A stretch of DNA of 64,000 bases from Fusibacter_C sp942493125. GTDB taxonomy: Bacteria; Bacillota; Clostridia; Peptostreptococcales; Acidaminobacteraceae. Of this stretch, positions 55,801-63,893 are shown piece by piece (position 1 is the stretch's first letter; each line of letters opens with the position of its first letter). The translations under genes and the position numbers were made by a program. The stretch is taken from NCBI GenBank assembly GCA_942493125.1, contig OW818667.1, forward strand, positions 1,550,001-1,614,000, read 5' to 3'. The notes under the pieces were generated by a model. That model worked only from the letters and a program-made list of their open reading frames with translations. It ran no database searches and was not told the DNA's origin.

Positions 55801-55866
55801 TTTTTTCCTCCTTTGTGGTTACGCGGATAATCCTCCCACTAATTACAAAACCAATCACTAATTAGA

Positions 55867-56292
55867 TTAGTCCTCGATTACAATACCCATACTTCTTGCA
55901 GTACCTTCAATCATAGTCATAGCAGCTTCTACACTACCTGCATTTAAATCAGGCATTTTAAGTTCTGCGATTTCTCTGATTTTAGATCTTTTTACTGTAG
56001 CAACTTTCTTCTTGTTAGGTTCACCAGAACCGCCTTTGATACCTGCAGCTTTAATTAACAAGTTTGCAGCCGGTGGCGTTTTAGTGATGAAAGTGTAAGA
56101 TCTATCTTGGTATACAGTGATTACTACAGGAATAACCATACCTTCTTGATCAGCAGTTTTAGCATTGAATTCTTTTACGAATTGCATGATGTTAACACCT
56201 TGTTGACCTAATGCTGGACCGACCGGTGGTGCTGGAGTCGCTTTACCTGCAGGAATTTGCAATTTTACCATACCAGTTACTTTTTTAGCCAT
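55867..56292 (-). CDS. rplK: 50S ribosomal protein L11
   Basis: 141 residues. GMVKLQIPAGKATPAPPVGP at the start and SVEAAMTMIEGTARSMGIVIED at the end (in part) are canonical. It binds the GTPase-associated centre of 23S rRNA. ATG 56292 (ten bases after GGAGG) gives the normal start; ATG 56298 is only four bases away from GGAGG and cannot be excluded. Confidence 0.96.
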   Translation of the reverse strand: MAKKVTGMVKLQIPAGKATPAPPVGPALGQQGVNIMQFVKEFNAKTADQEGMVIPVVITVYQDRSYTFITKTPPAANLLIKAAGIKGGSGEPNKKKVATVKRSKIREIAELKMPDLNAGSVEAAMTMIEGTARSMGIVIED

Positions 56293-56306
56293 TGACATTC
56301 ACCTCC

Positions 56307-56834
56307 TTAAAAATTCTTTTTAACTTGATCAAACTCGAGTTCCACTGGTGTTTCGCGTCCAAACATCGAAATCATCGCTTTGATGGATTGACGTTCCATG
56401 TGGATTTCCTCTACTGTTCCAATAAAGTTCTCAAATGGACCAGAAATAACAGTAATCGTATCACCGATTGAATAGTCAATATGAATAGAACGTTTTTCAA
56501 GTCCCATGTTCTCAACTTCTTCATCTGTCAACGGAATTGGCTTTGAGCCAGGGCCGACAAATCCAGTTACTCCTCTTGTGTTACGTACAACATACCAAGA
56601 TTCATCTGTCATAAACATTTTAACTAATGCATAACCTGGGAAGATTTTCTTTGATTTGTCTTTTCGTTTGCCATCTTTTATTTCAACGACAATTTCGGTA
56701 GGCACGACAACTTGTAGGATTACATCTTCCATGCCTCTATTTTCAACGATTTTTTCGATGTTGGCCTTAACTTTGTTTTCATGTCCTGAATATGTGTGAA
56801 CCACATACCATTTAGCACTTTCAGCATCTGCCAT
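56307..56834 (-). CDS. nusG: transcription termination/antitermination factor NusG
   Basis: 175 residues. The NGN domain (WYVVHTYSGHENKVKANIEK and FPGYALVKM) is followed by a KOW domain (GDTITVISGPFENFIGTVEE). It links RNA polymerase to pausing and antitermination partners. It lies between secE and rplK, the standard order. Confidence 0.97.
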   Translation of the reverse strand: MADAESAKWYVVHTYSGHENKVKANIEKIVENRGMEDVILQVVVPTEIVVEIKDGKRKDKSKKIFPGYALVKMFMTDESWYVVRNTRGVTGFVGPGSKPIPLTDEEVENMGLEKRSIHIDYSIGDTITVISGPFENFIGTVEEIHMERQSIKAMISMFGRETPVELEFDQVKKNF

Positions 56835-56873
56835 ATCTAGATTAAACCTCCTCCCACAGTTACTGGATTAGTT

Positions 56874-57080
56874 TTAAGCAAGTAAGTTGAATATAAATTT
56901 AAAAATAGTATCTAGAATACCGATAACGATCGCAGAGAATGCACACATAGCAAGTACTACTAACGTGTATTTCCATACATCTTTACGCGTTGGCCAAGTT
57001 ACTTTTTTAACTTCACTTCTCACACTTTTTATAAACTTGCCTGCACTAAATTTGTTCTCTTTTACATTACTAGAAGCCAT
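56874..57080 (-). CDS. secE: protein translocase subunit SecE
   Basis: 68 residues with one C-terminal membrane helix and the conserved KSVRSEVKKVTWPTRKDVWKYT amphipathic segment (seen in part at residues 18-38). It clamps SecY. It lies between rpmG and nusG, as is nearly universal. Confidence 0.96.
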   Translation of the reverse strand: MASSNVKENKFSAGKFIKSVRSEVKKVTWPTRKDVWKYTLVVLAMCAFSAIVIGILDTIFKFIFNLLA

Positions 57081-57111
57081 TTATCTCAACCCCTTAAAAT
57101 AATATTAGAAA

Positions 57112-57261
57112 CTATTTAGTTTCTTTATGAAGCGTGTGTTTTTTGCAAAACTTGCAGTATTTGCTCATCTCAATTCTGTCTGGGTTATTCTTTTTGTTCT
57201 TCGTAGTGGTATAATTTCTGTTTTTACACTCAGTACACGCTAACGTGATGTTAACTCTCAT
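57112..57261 (-). CDS. rpmG: 50S ribosomal protein L33
   Basis: 49 residues (MRVNITLACTECKNRNYTT...), the zinc form with CTEC and CKFC pairs. ATG 57261 has TTAGGAGG upstream; the 19 codons of open frame before it lie in the leader. First gene of rpmG-secE-nusG-rplK-rplA. Confidence 0.96.
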   Translation of the reverse strand: MRVNITLACTECKNRNYTTTKNKKNNPDRIEMSKYCKFCKKHTLHKETK

Positions 57262-57335
57262 CTCGACACCTCCTAAACTAACTATTGACTGTGCCTGGCA
57301 ATGCACACTATACTCCACTATAACATTACTAATCT

Positions 57336-57364
57336 AAACTATCATAAAACGATAGGCATGTCAA
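57336..57364 (-). promoter_or_regulatory. promoter of rpmG-secE-nusG-rplKA
   Basis: -35 TTGACA (57359-57364), a 17-bp spacer and -10 TAGTTT (57336-57341) on the minus strand, about 70 bp before rpmG. Confidence 0.75.
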
Positions 57365-57428
57365 CAAAACCACTCGAGATTAGAGGCGTTATAATGTTAA
57401 TTATAATTCATTTTTTTAAACAAGTTAA

Positions 57429-57456
57429 ATAAGGACTAGTTGCCACTAGTCCTTAT
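57429..57456 (-). terminator. hairpin after tuf copy 2
   Basis: Perfect arms ATAAGGACTAGT and ACTAGTCCTTAT with a 4-nt loop, 100 bp past the tuf stop. Minus-strand continuation is TTAACTTG, a poor T tract, so efficiency is uncertain. Confidence 0.6.
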
Positions 57457-57556
57457 CTTCTAAAGTAATATTAGAAAATGCAGTATAGAATCTTAAATTA
57501 ATCACCTTTAGTATTTTATAACAGCTTTCAATAAAATTCAACTAAAGTTTTTGCGA

Positions 57557-58747
57557 TTATGCAGTAATCTTGATAACAGAGCCAGCGCCAACTGTTCTTC
57601 CGCCTTCACGGATAGAGAATCTTAAACCCTCTTCTACAGCGATTGGTGCGATCAGTTCGATGTTCATTTCGATGTTATCGCCAGGCATACACATTTCAAC
57701 GCCTGGAGCAAATTCGATTGAACCTGTTACGTCAGTTGTTCTGAAGAAGAACTGTGGTCTGTAACCTTTGAAGAACGGTGTATGTCTACCACCCTCTTCT
57801 TTTGTAAGAACGTATACTTGTGCTTCGAATTTTGTATGTGGTTTGATTGTACCTGGTTTTGCAAGAACTTGTCCTCTTTCGATTTCTGTTCTTTGTACGC
57901 CTCTAAGAAGTAAGCCTACGTTATCGCCTGCTCTACCTTCGTCGAGAAGTTTCTTGAACATCTCTACGCCAGTTACAACTACTTTTCTTGGTGCTTCTGA
58001 AAGACCAACGATTTCCACTTCTTCTTGAACTTTTACAATACCTCTTTCAATTCTACCTGTTGCAACTGTACCACGACCTGTGATCGAGAATACGTCTTCT
58101 ACTGGCATTAAGAAAGGTTTGTCTGTCGCTCTTTCTGGTTGTGGGATATATACGTCGATGATGTCGAACATTTCGATGATTTTTTCTGCCCAAACTGGAT
58201 CTCCCTCAAGAGCTTTAAGTGCAGAACCACGGATGATTGGTGTATCATCGCCTGGGAAGTCGTAAGCTGAAAGAAGATCTCTTACTTCCATTTCAACAAG
58301 TTCTAAAAGCTCGTCGTCATCTACCATGTCGCATTTGTTTAAGAATACAACGATATATGGAACGCCTACTTGTCTTGAAAGAAGGATATGCTCTCTTGTT
58401 TGTGGCATTGGACCGTCAGCTGCAGATACAACTAAGATCGATCCGTCCATTTGTGCTGCACCAGTGATCATGTTTTTTACGTAGTCAGCATGGCCTGGAC
58501 AGTCAACGTGTGCGTAGTGTCTATTTGGTGTTTCGTATTCAACGTGAGCTGTAGAGATAGTGATGCCTCTTTCTCTTTCTTCTGGTGCTTTATCGATATT
58601 ATCGAAGTCTACTTTTGCGCCTAAGCCGTATTTTTCGAATAATACTTTTGTGATTGCAGCAGTTAGTGTTGTTTTACCGTGGTCAACGTGACCGATTGTT
58701 CCGATATTACAATGTGGTTTGTTTCTTTCAAATTTTTGCTTTGCCAT
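57557..58747 (-). CDS. tuf: elongation factor Tu, copy 2
   Basis: 396 residues, identical in protein to the copy at 41752-42942 and nearly identical in DNA. Sequence identity ends sharply at the start and stop codons, so it reflects gene conversion rather than recent segmental duplication. It stands between sigH and rpmG, a known second site for tuf in Clostridia. AGGGAGG precedes ATG 58747. No strong promoter was found in the 106-bp gap upstream. Confidence 0.98.
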   Translation of the reverse strand: MAKQKFERNKPHCNIGTIGHVDHGKTTLTAAITKVLFEKYGLGAKVDFDNIDKAPEERERGITISTAHVEYETPNRHYAHVDCPGHADYVKNMITGAAQMDGSILVVSAADGPMPQTREHILLSRQVGVPYIVVFLNKCDMVDDDELLELVEMEVRDLLSAYDFPGDDTPIIRGSALKALEGDPVWAEKIIEMFDIIDVYIPQPERATDKPFLMPVEDVFSITGRGTVATGRIERGIVKVQEEVEIVGLSEAPRKVVVTGVEMFKKLLDEGRAGDNVGLLLRGVQRTEIERGQVLAKPGTIKPHTKFEAQVYVLTKEEGGRHTPFFKGYRPQFFFRTTDVTGSIEFAPGVEMCMPGDNIEMNIELIAPIAVEEGLRFSIREGGRTVGAGSVIKITA

Positions 58748-58790
58748 TGTCTAAATCCTCCCTTTAGCTTTAAGTTGATTTCTTATTGGT

Positions 58791-58814
58791 GGAAAATGCA
58801 ATTATGCAATTTCC
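58791..58814. repeat. palindromic TTATGCAATTTCC repeat upstream of tuf copy 2
   Basis: GGAAAATGCA-ATTA-TGCAATTTCC is an inverted repeat with one mismatch. Its right half matches the repeats at 25901-25916 and 63858-63872. It lies in the sigH-tuf gap. Confidence 0.5.
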
Positions 58815-58853
58815 TTATTTACACAGAGGCTTAGCAGCCCTGCTTATAAACCG

Positions 58854-59486
58854 TCAATTCATGTTGATTAAAAACTTTTCCAATTTCTTTTTAACGCGTT
58901 GTAAGGCGTTGTCCACCGACTTAACGTGTTTGTTCATCTCTATTGATATTTCCTGATAGGATTTACCTTCCAAGTAGGCATTGAGAACTTTCCATTCTAA
59001 GTCGCTGAGTACCTCACCCATTTTTTCTTCTATATGACTTAATTCTTCTCGCTTAATAATCAAATGCTCAGGATTCAGTTCTTTGCTGCTGCTTGACATG
59101 ACGTCATACAGCGTGCGGTCAGAATCGTCATCATAAACGGGTTTGTTGAGCGAAACATATGAATTGAGCGGAATGTGTTTTTGACGTGTTGCTGTTTTGA
59201 TAGCTGTAATGATCTGTCTTTTGATACAAAGCTCTGCAAATGATTTAAATGAAGTCACTTTATCGGGTTGATAATCCCGCATTGCTTTGAAAAGACCAAT
59301 CATACCTTCTTGAACAATATCTTCACGATCTGCACCGATTAAAAAATAAGACCGTGCTTTTGAACGCACAAAATTCTTGTATTTTTTTATCAGCAATTCC
59401 TGTGCTTTTGGATCTCCTTTTCGCGCTTGTTCAACGATAAGCTCTTCTTCGAAATGCTCTTCGTGTCTAGTTTCAACTAACTCCAT
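58854..59486 (-). CDS. sigH: RNA polymerase sigma factor SigH
   Basis: 210 residues. The region 2 core DREDIVQEGMIGLFKAMRDY and a region 4 helix-turn-helix (GKSYQEISIEMNKHVKSVDNAL) match the transition-state/sporulation sigma-H of spore formers. The position between rlmB and tuf/rpmG is the conserved SigH locus. ATG 59486 has GGAGG nine bases upstream; a TTG lies one codon earlier. Its presence suggests a spore-forming ancestry but does not prove sporulation. Confidence 0.94.
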   Translation of the reverse strand: MELVETRHEEHFEEELIVEQARKGDPKAQELLIKKYKNFVRSKARSYFLIGADREDIVQEGMIGLFKAMRDYQPDKVTSFKSFAELCIKRQIITAIKTATRQKHIPLNSYVSLNKPVYDDDSDRTLYDVMSSSSKELNPEHLIIKREELSHIEEKMGEVLSDLEWKVLNAYLEGKSYQEISIEMNKHVKSVDNALQRVKKKLEKFLINMN

Positions 59487-59544
59487 CAAAGGTGTCCTCC
59501 ATATTGCGTGAAAAGAGTATCGGAACGTGCCAATTCATAAAAAC

Positions 59545-59574
59545 ATTATATATGATACCCATTCATAACGTCAA
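59545..59574 (-). promoter_or_regulatory. sigH promoter
   Basis: -35 TTGACG (59569-59574), an 18-bp spacer and -10 TATAAT (59545-59550) on the minus strand, in the gap between rlmB and sigH. Confidence 0.75.
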
Positions 59575-59593
59575 GTGGCATCAAAGCAACCCC

Positions 59594-60334
59594 TTATTTA
59601 CCTTTGAGATTTCTTTGTCTGACCACTTCGTACATGACAACCCCACATGCAACTGAGGCATTTAGAGAGCTAACCGCACCCATCATAGGCAGAGATATCA
59701 TGAAATCGCAGGATTCCTTAACGAGTCTACTGATTCCATCACCTTCATTGCCTACGACGATAGCGATGCTTCCAGTCAAATTGGCTTCATGATAAACAGG
59801 CGCGCCCATATCGGTTCCGACAATCCAAACGCCTTCCTTTTGAAGGGTTTTAATCGTTTGCGTAATATTGGTGACGCGAGCGACAGGGACGTATTCCACA
59901 GCGCCACAAGACGTTTTCACGACAGTCTGATTGATAGCAGCACTTCTTCTTTTCGGTATGATTACACCATGGGCACCCACTGCATTTGCTGTCCTTATGA
60001 TGCTACCTAGGTTATGTGGATCGGTAATTTCATCACAGATGATCAAAAATGGAGGTTCACCTTTGTCCCGAGCGATTTGTAGTAGCGCATCCACCTCATA
60101 GTACTCATAGGGTGAAATATAGGCAATGACCCCTTGATGATTCTCACCTTCTGCAATTTTATCCATCATCTTACGGTCTACAAATTGAAGTAGGATTTTC
60201 TTGCTCCTCGCCGTTTCGATGATCTTTTGAAGATTTCGATCTCTCGAGCCCTCTAAAAGCAACATTTTATTGATTTCATGTCCCGCTTCCAAAGCTTCAA
60301 TGATTGGATTCTTTCCATATATAATGTCTTCCAT
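59594..60334 (-). CDS. rlmB: 23S rRNA (guanosine-2'-O-)-methyltransferase RlmB (TrmH/SpoU family)
   Basis: 246 residues. An N-terminal L30e-like RNA-binding domain (IIYGKNPIIEALEAGHEINK) is followed by the SPOUT knot with DPHNLGSIIRTANAVGAHG, VGNEGDGISRLV and SLNASVACGVVMYE, the three SpoU motifs. It methylates a guanosine ribose in 23S rRNA (G2251 in E. coli). It lies between thyX and sigH. Confidence 0.94.
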   Translation of the reverse strand: MEDIIYGKNPIIEALEAGHEINKMLLLEGSRDRNLQKIIETARSKKILLQFVDRKMMDKIAEGENHQGVIAYISPYEYYEVDALLQIARDKGEPPFLIICDEITDPHNLGSIIRTANAVGAHGVIIPKRRSAAINQTVVKTSCGAVEYVPVARVTNITQTIKTLQKEGVWIVGTDMGAPVYHEANLTGSIAIVVGNEGDGISRLVKESCDFMISLPMMGAVSSLNASVACGVVMYEVVRQRNLKGK

Positions 60335-60358
60335 AGCATCTCCCTTACATAATTGTGT

Positions 60359-61117
60359 TTACAGCGCCGCATACTTGTTTCGAACAGCTGCGATTTTGCC
60401 ACACGTCATTTTGCCTTCTGGGCAAGGACCCGCTAAGCATTTAGGTCCAACAGACTCAAACAGTGATGGCGCAACACCTTTAACACATTTGAGCATTTCA
60501 TCGGCTAAATTTCTAATCTCCCATTGTGCCCTATTGCAACATCTGTGATTGAAAAAGTTGATTAAACTTCTGGCATTCATCGTTGCCACGATCTTCGTCT
60601 CACAAGCATTTGGGAAGACAAAACGCGCATCTTCAATAGCTGATTTTTCAGCGGTACTCTTCGCATGTGATGCAGACACGCCCGTTTTCAGATTTTCGTC
60701 GAAATACTGCTTTTCTAAAATTTCAACCAATTGGTCGTAGACTCGCTGGTCAGCAGCCATCGCTTCTTTGAAAAGCGCTGACGCCTCAGGATTTGCATCG
60801 ATTGAAGGTGGGACTACGTAATCAAACTGTTCAAGCTTAACATATCTCTGTGATTGTTGTGAATATGAAGCGATTCGATGTCTGACGAGCTGATGGGTTA
60901 AAACTCTGCTAACGCCATCGATTGCAAAAGTGAAGCTCACATGTTCTAAAGGTGAATAATGGCCAAAATCCATGAGTTTGTCCAGAAACTTCGCCGCGTT
61001 TTCAGCATTTAGATCATCCATGATTTCACTTGCACCTACCTGAGAATAGCAAAGTTTAGCCGATGCAGCCACGATCTTCTCAGGTTCTGGCGTATAGGCA
61101 ATCATTTTAACAGTCAT
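60359..61117 (-). CDS. thyX: flavin-dependent thymidylate synthase ThyX
   Basis: 252 residues. The ThyX signature RHRIASYSQQSQRY spans residues 79-92, and HYSPLEHVSFTF precedes it. It makes dTMP from dUMP with FAD and methylene-tetrahydrofolate, instead of ThyA. A C-terminal extension with CNRAQWEIRNLADEM and Cys-rich CLAGPCPEGKMTCG is typical of clostridial ThyX. Neighbours mrnC and rlmB are the usual ones. Confidence 0.96.
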   Translation of the reverse strand: MTVKMIAYTPEPEKIVAASAKLCYSQVGASEIMDDLNAENAAKFLDKLMDFGHYSPLEHVSFTFAIDGVSRVLTHQLVRHRIASYSQQSQRYVKLEQFDYVVPPSIDANPEASALFKEAMAADQRVYDQLVEILEKQYFDENLKTGVSASHAKSTAEKSAIEDARFVFPNACETKIVATMNARSLINFFNHRCCNRAQWEIRNLADEMLKCVKGVAPSLFESVGPKCLAGPCPEGKMTCGKIAAVRNKYAAL

Positions 61118-61140
61118 ATTTTTCTCCTCAAGAATCTGTT

Positions 61141-61512
61141 TTAAAAACCAGTAAAGACATCACCAATTGGAAACACACCTAAAAAGTATTTTCTAAGATG
61201 GAGACGCGTCTCTTCTTCCGTTTCTTTGAACTCAATGACGCGTACCTTTAAGAGATTGTTATCGTATAAGAAGCCGTCGTATTGTTCCCCAATGTACGCA
61301 TTTGCGTTAGACATGTCGTCAGTTTCCATAGGTTCATAAGGATCAAAATAAATGGATTTTACAGAAACGACAATCAATAGAATAACTGTAGCAGCAAGCA
61401 ATACTTTTTCGCGACGGCCAAAAGTCCATAGGCGATTTTCTACTGCATTGTACGGATCCATCGGATCGTTGTATCCTTGATTGCTTTTACTGCTCATCAG
61501 CCGTTTCTTCAT
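61141..61512 (-). CDS. unknown single-pass membrane protein
   Basis: 123 residues. A cytoplasmic-looking N-terminus (about 35 residues) is followed by one membrane helix (about residues 37-56, LLAATVILLIVVSVKSIYF) and an outer domain of about 65 residues ending FLGVFPIGDVFTGF. No family recognised. ATG 61512 has AGGAG eight bases upstream, inside the mrnC coding end; overlap with mrnC is 26 bp. It is probably co-transcribed with mrnC and thyX. Confidence 0.7.
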   Translation of the reverse strand: MKKRLMSSKSNQGYNDPMDPYNAVENRLWTFGRREKVLLAATVILLIVVSVKSIYFDPYEPMETDDMSNANAYIGEQYDGFLYDNNLLKVRVIEFKETEEETRLHLRKYFLGVFPIGDVFTGF

Positions 61513-61972
61513 CTGTCTCGCTCCTGCTGCCATTGCTATCGGCTTTTTTATTTTCTAGGTATTCGATACCCATTTTGATGATTTCGATAATGCGTTCTTC
61601 TCTATTTAAAAGGTGTAAATAGCCGACTAACGACTCAAAACCCGTTGCATACCTATAATCACTCAACAGTGCATTTTTAGGCACTGTTGATGACTTTTGA
61701 TTTCTACCACGCTTGACTAAGGTCCACTCTTCTTCACTAAGTTGTTCTTTAATCCCAAGTACAAGGCTTGCCTGAGAAGATGCTTTCACATATTGGATTG
61801 CTTTCTTTGACATCTCGTGCGGGGTCAAAACCACTTTGTTGATCAAATAGACGCGGATATACATCTCGTATACCACATCGCCTAAATAGGCAAGTTTCAA
61901 AGGATTCATCATTCTAACGGTCAACTCGTCTAGTGGCTCTAAATTCATGCTGGTTATAAACTGATTCATCAT
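61487..61972 (-). CDS. mrnC: Mini-ribonuclease 3 (MrnC)
   Basis: 161 residues, an RNase III catalytic domain without the double-stranded RNA-binding domain. AYLGDVVYEMYIR (Asp32, Glu36) and the region around RNQKSSTVPKNALLSDYRYATGFE (in part) match Mini-III, which matures 23S rRNA ends in Firmicutes. The 23S processing stem at 951-974 and 4134-4159 is its expected substrate. A charged tail of about 18 residues overlaps the next gene. The start at either of two adjacent ATGs is weakly supported. Confidence 0.93.
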   Translation of the reverse strand: MMNQFITSMNLEPLDELTVRMMNPLKLAYLGDVVYEMYIRVYLINKVVLTPHEMSKKAIQYVKASSQASLVLGIKEQLSEEEWTLVKRGRNQKSSTVPKNALLSDYRYATGFESLVGYLHLLNREERIIEIIKMGIEYLENKKADSNGSRSETDEETADEQ

Positions 61973-61988
61973 TTTACTCTTTTCTGAA

Positions 61989-63482
61989 TTATAGTTGGAT
62001 ACAGTGATGTTTCAAGCAGAACTGGATGCGTTCTTCCGTCAATGATTTTCCTAATATCTCAGTGACAATCGCGATATCAGGACCGTGAACTTGTCCAGTG
62101 ATCGCAACTCTCACAGGCATAAACAGATTTTTCCCTTTATGACCAGTCTCTTTTTGAATCTCCTTGAGAATCCCTTTAACGGCTTCAGCATCAAGTGTTG
62201 AAGTTGCCTTCATCTTGTCGATGAAAAGTGCCAATATCTCAGGTACGTGTGCCATTTCTATGATTTCTCTTGCTTCGTCATCTTCAATTGCGACATCTTT
62301 TCTTTTGAAAAACTCTGTATAGTCACCTAGATCTTCAAGCTTGTTGAGTCTTTCTCTCAATACTTCCACGATGCGTTTGAGCCATGTGAAGTCGCGATCA
62401 AATGTCTCTTCCGTTGTAAATGCGCTGTTGATCAGGAAAGGCTTACTAAGATGCGTCAGTGCCTCTAAATCGCTATTTTTAATGTAGATATTGTTCATCC
62501 AGTTTAGTTTATCCACGTCGAATATGCCGCTAGACTTAGAAACGCGATCAAATGAGAATTTTGCGATCATTTCTTCCATTGACATGATTTCTTGACCATC
62601 TTCTGGTGACCAACCGACTAGTGCGATAAAGTTGATCAGCGCTTCTGGCAAGTAACCACGTCTTCTGAAATCCTCGACAGCAACATCACCTTCACGCTTG
62701 CTGAGTTTTTTCTTGGATTGGCCCAAAATAACTGGAAGATGAACAAATTGTGGCGGTGTCCAGCCAAATGCTTCATACGTATATAGATGTTTCGGCGTTG
62801 AAATTAACCATTCATCGCCTCTTACAACATGCGTGATGCCCATATAGTGGTCATCGACGACAACTGCCATGTGATAGGTTGGGAATCCGTCCGTTTTCAT
62901 GAGCACTTGATCGTCAATATCGTTTGTATTCACTGAAACCATCCCTTTGATGGCATCATCGAATTCAATAACTCTGTTTGTAGGAAGTTTAAGGCGCACG
63001 ACGTGATCCATGCCAGCACTTAATTTTTGTTCGATTTCTTCTTTACTGAGTGAACGGCAGTGCCCATCGTATTTTGGCGTTGCGCCTTCTTCTTTTTGTT
63101 TGTCTCTTACGGTTTCAAGGCGTTCTCTTGAACAAAAGCAATAGTAAGCATGATCTTTCTCAATCAATTCCAAAGCATGCTTTTTATAAATATCCAATCT
63201 ATTGGATTGGATATAAGGACCAAACTCGCCTTTTTCCACAATTTGATGGGATTGTTCATCGATAAATGGGCCTTCATCGTGCACGACGCCTGCCCAAGTC
63301 ATGGCATTAATCATGCCTTCAATAGCACCTTCGACAAAACGCGTCTGGTCAGTATCTTCAATTCGTATCAAATAGGTACCACCCATTTGTTTTGCATATA
63401 GATAATTATATAAAGCCGTTCTCAAACCGCCAATATGCACGTAGCCTGTCGGACTTGGCGCAAATCTCAATCTTGGATTCAT
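61989..63482 (-). CDS. gltX: glutamyl-tRNA synthetase
   Basis: 497 residues, a class I synthetase. The HIGH-type motif PSPTGYVHIGGL (residues 9-20), the KMSKS-type KLSKRE (259-264) and a zinc-ligand segment CFC...YDGHC (115-142) are present. It charges tRNA-Glu, such as the one at 20-94, and possibly tRNA-Gln with GatCAB. ATG 63482 has AGGAGG upstream. Many relatives have cysS at this place before mrnC; here gltX takes it. Confidence 0.95.
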   Translation of the reverse strand: MNPRLRFAPSPTGYVHIGGLRTALYNYLYAKQMGGTYLIRIEDTDQTRFVEGAIEGMINAMTWAGVVHDEGPFIDEQSHQIVEKGEFGPYIQSNRLDIYKKHALELIEKDHAYYCFCSRERLETVRDKQKEEGATPKYDGHCRSLSKEEIEQKLSAGMDHVVRLKLPTNRVIEFDDAIKGMVSVNTNDIDDQVLMKTDGFPTYHMAVVVDDHYMGITHVVRGDEWLISTPKHLYTYEAFGWTPPQFVHLPVILGQSKKKLSKREGDVAVEDFRRRGYLPEALINFIALVGWSPEDGQEIMSMEEMIAKFSFDRVSKSSGIFDVDKLNWMNNIYIKNSDLEALTHLSKPFLINSAFTTEETFDRDFTWLKRIVEVLRERLNKLEDLGDYTEFFKRKDVAIEDDEAREIIEMAHVPEILALFIDKMKATSTLDAEAVKGILKEIQKETGHKGKNLFMPVRVAITGQVHGPDIAIVTEILGKSLTEERIQFCLKHHCIQL

Positions 63483-63506
63483 GTGTCAACCTCCTGTATT
63501 TGCCCT

Positions 63507-63535
63507 ATTATACTAAAAATCAGAACCTCTTTCAA
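63507..63535 (-). promoter_or_regulatory. gltX promoter
   Basis: -35 TTGAAA (63530-63535), a 17-bp spacer and -10 TATAAT (63507-63512) on the minus strand, overlapping the end of the upstream Cys-rich gene. Confidence 0.75.
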
Positions 63536-63770
63536 TGACGACCTTCATCTTGTCCATGACATAGGCATAGCTATTCTGGTCGTGTGGTTTGGTACAATCA
63601 CTGCAGTCCTTGATGCCATTACTTATTTTGTAATCGCCACCGCATGCATCCTTGAGCATGTAAAGTGGACAATAACAAAATAGACAATTGAATGCCGCTT
63701 CTTCTACCCCACTGTGGCAAGGAAAAAACTCGCAGCTTTTGTGTTGATTGAATTTATAATTTTCACTCAT
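63513..63770 (-). CDS. cysteine-rich small domain protein
   Basis: 85 residues with nine Cys, arranged CEFFPCH, CLFCYCPLY, CGG and CSDCTKPH. This resembles the Cys_rich_small domain family, probably a metal or iron-sulfur binder of unknown role. ATG 63770 has GAGGGG upstream; an earlier in-frame ATG five codons before has none. It precedes gltX by 30 bp with a promoter in between. Confidence 0.83.
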   Translation of the reverse strand: MSENYKFNQHKSCEFFPCHSGVEEAAFNCLFCYCPLYMLKDACGGDYKISNGIKDCSDCTKPHDQNSYAYVMDKMKVVIERGSDF

Positions 63771-63845
63771 TTGTTTACCCCTCATTTATTACTTATTTGG
63801 TTATTGATGAAATTGCTTAATTCCATTTTCAAAATATATATTAGG

Positions 63846-63893
63846 ACTTATTCGGTTATTATGCAATTTCCTTTATTATGCATTTTCCTTTAT
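63846..63893. repeat. TTATGCAATTTCC repeat, tandem copy
   Basis: TTATGCAATTTCCTTTA and TTATGCATTTTCCTTTA lie in tandem (about 63858-63891). They are preceded by ACTTATTCGGTTATT (63846-63860), which repeats ACTTATTTGGTTATT at 63791-63805. The right copy overlaps the ispF stop codon. Confidence 0.5.
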
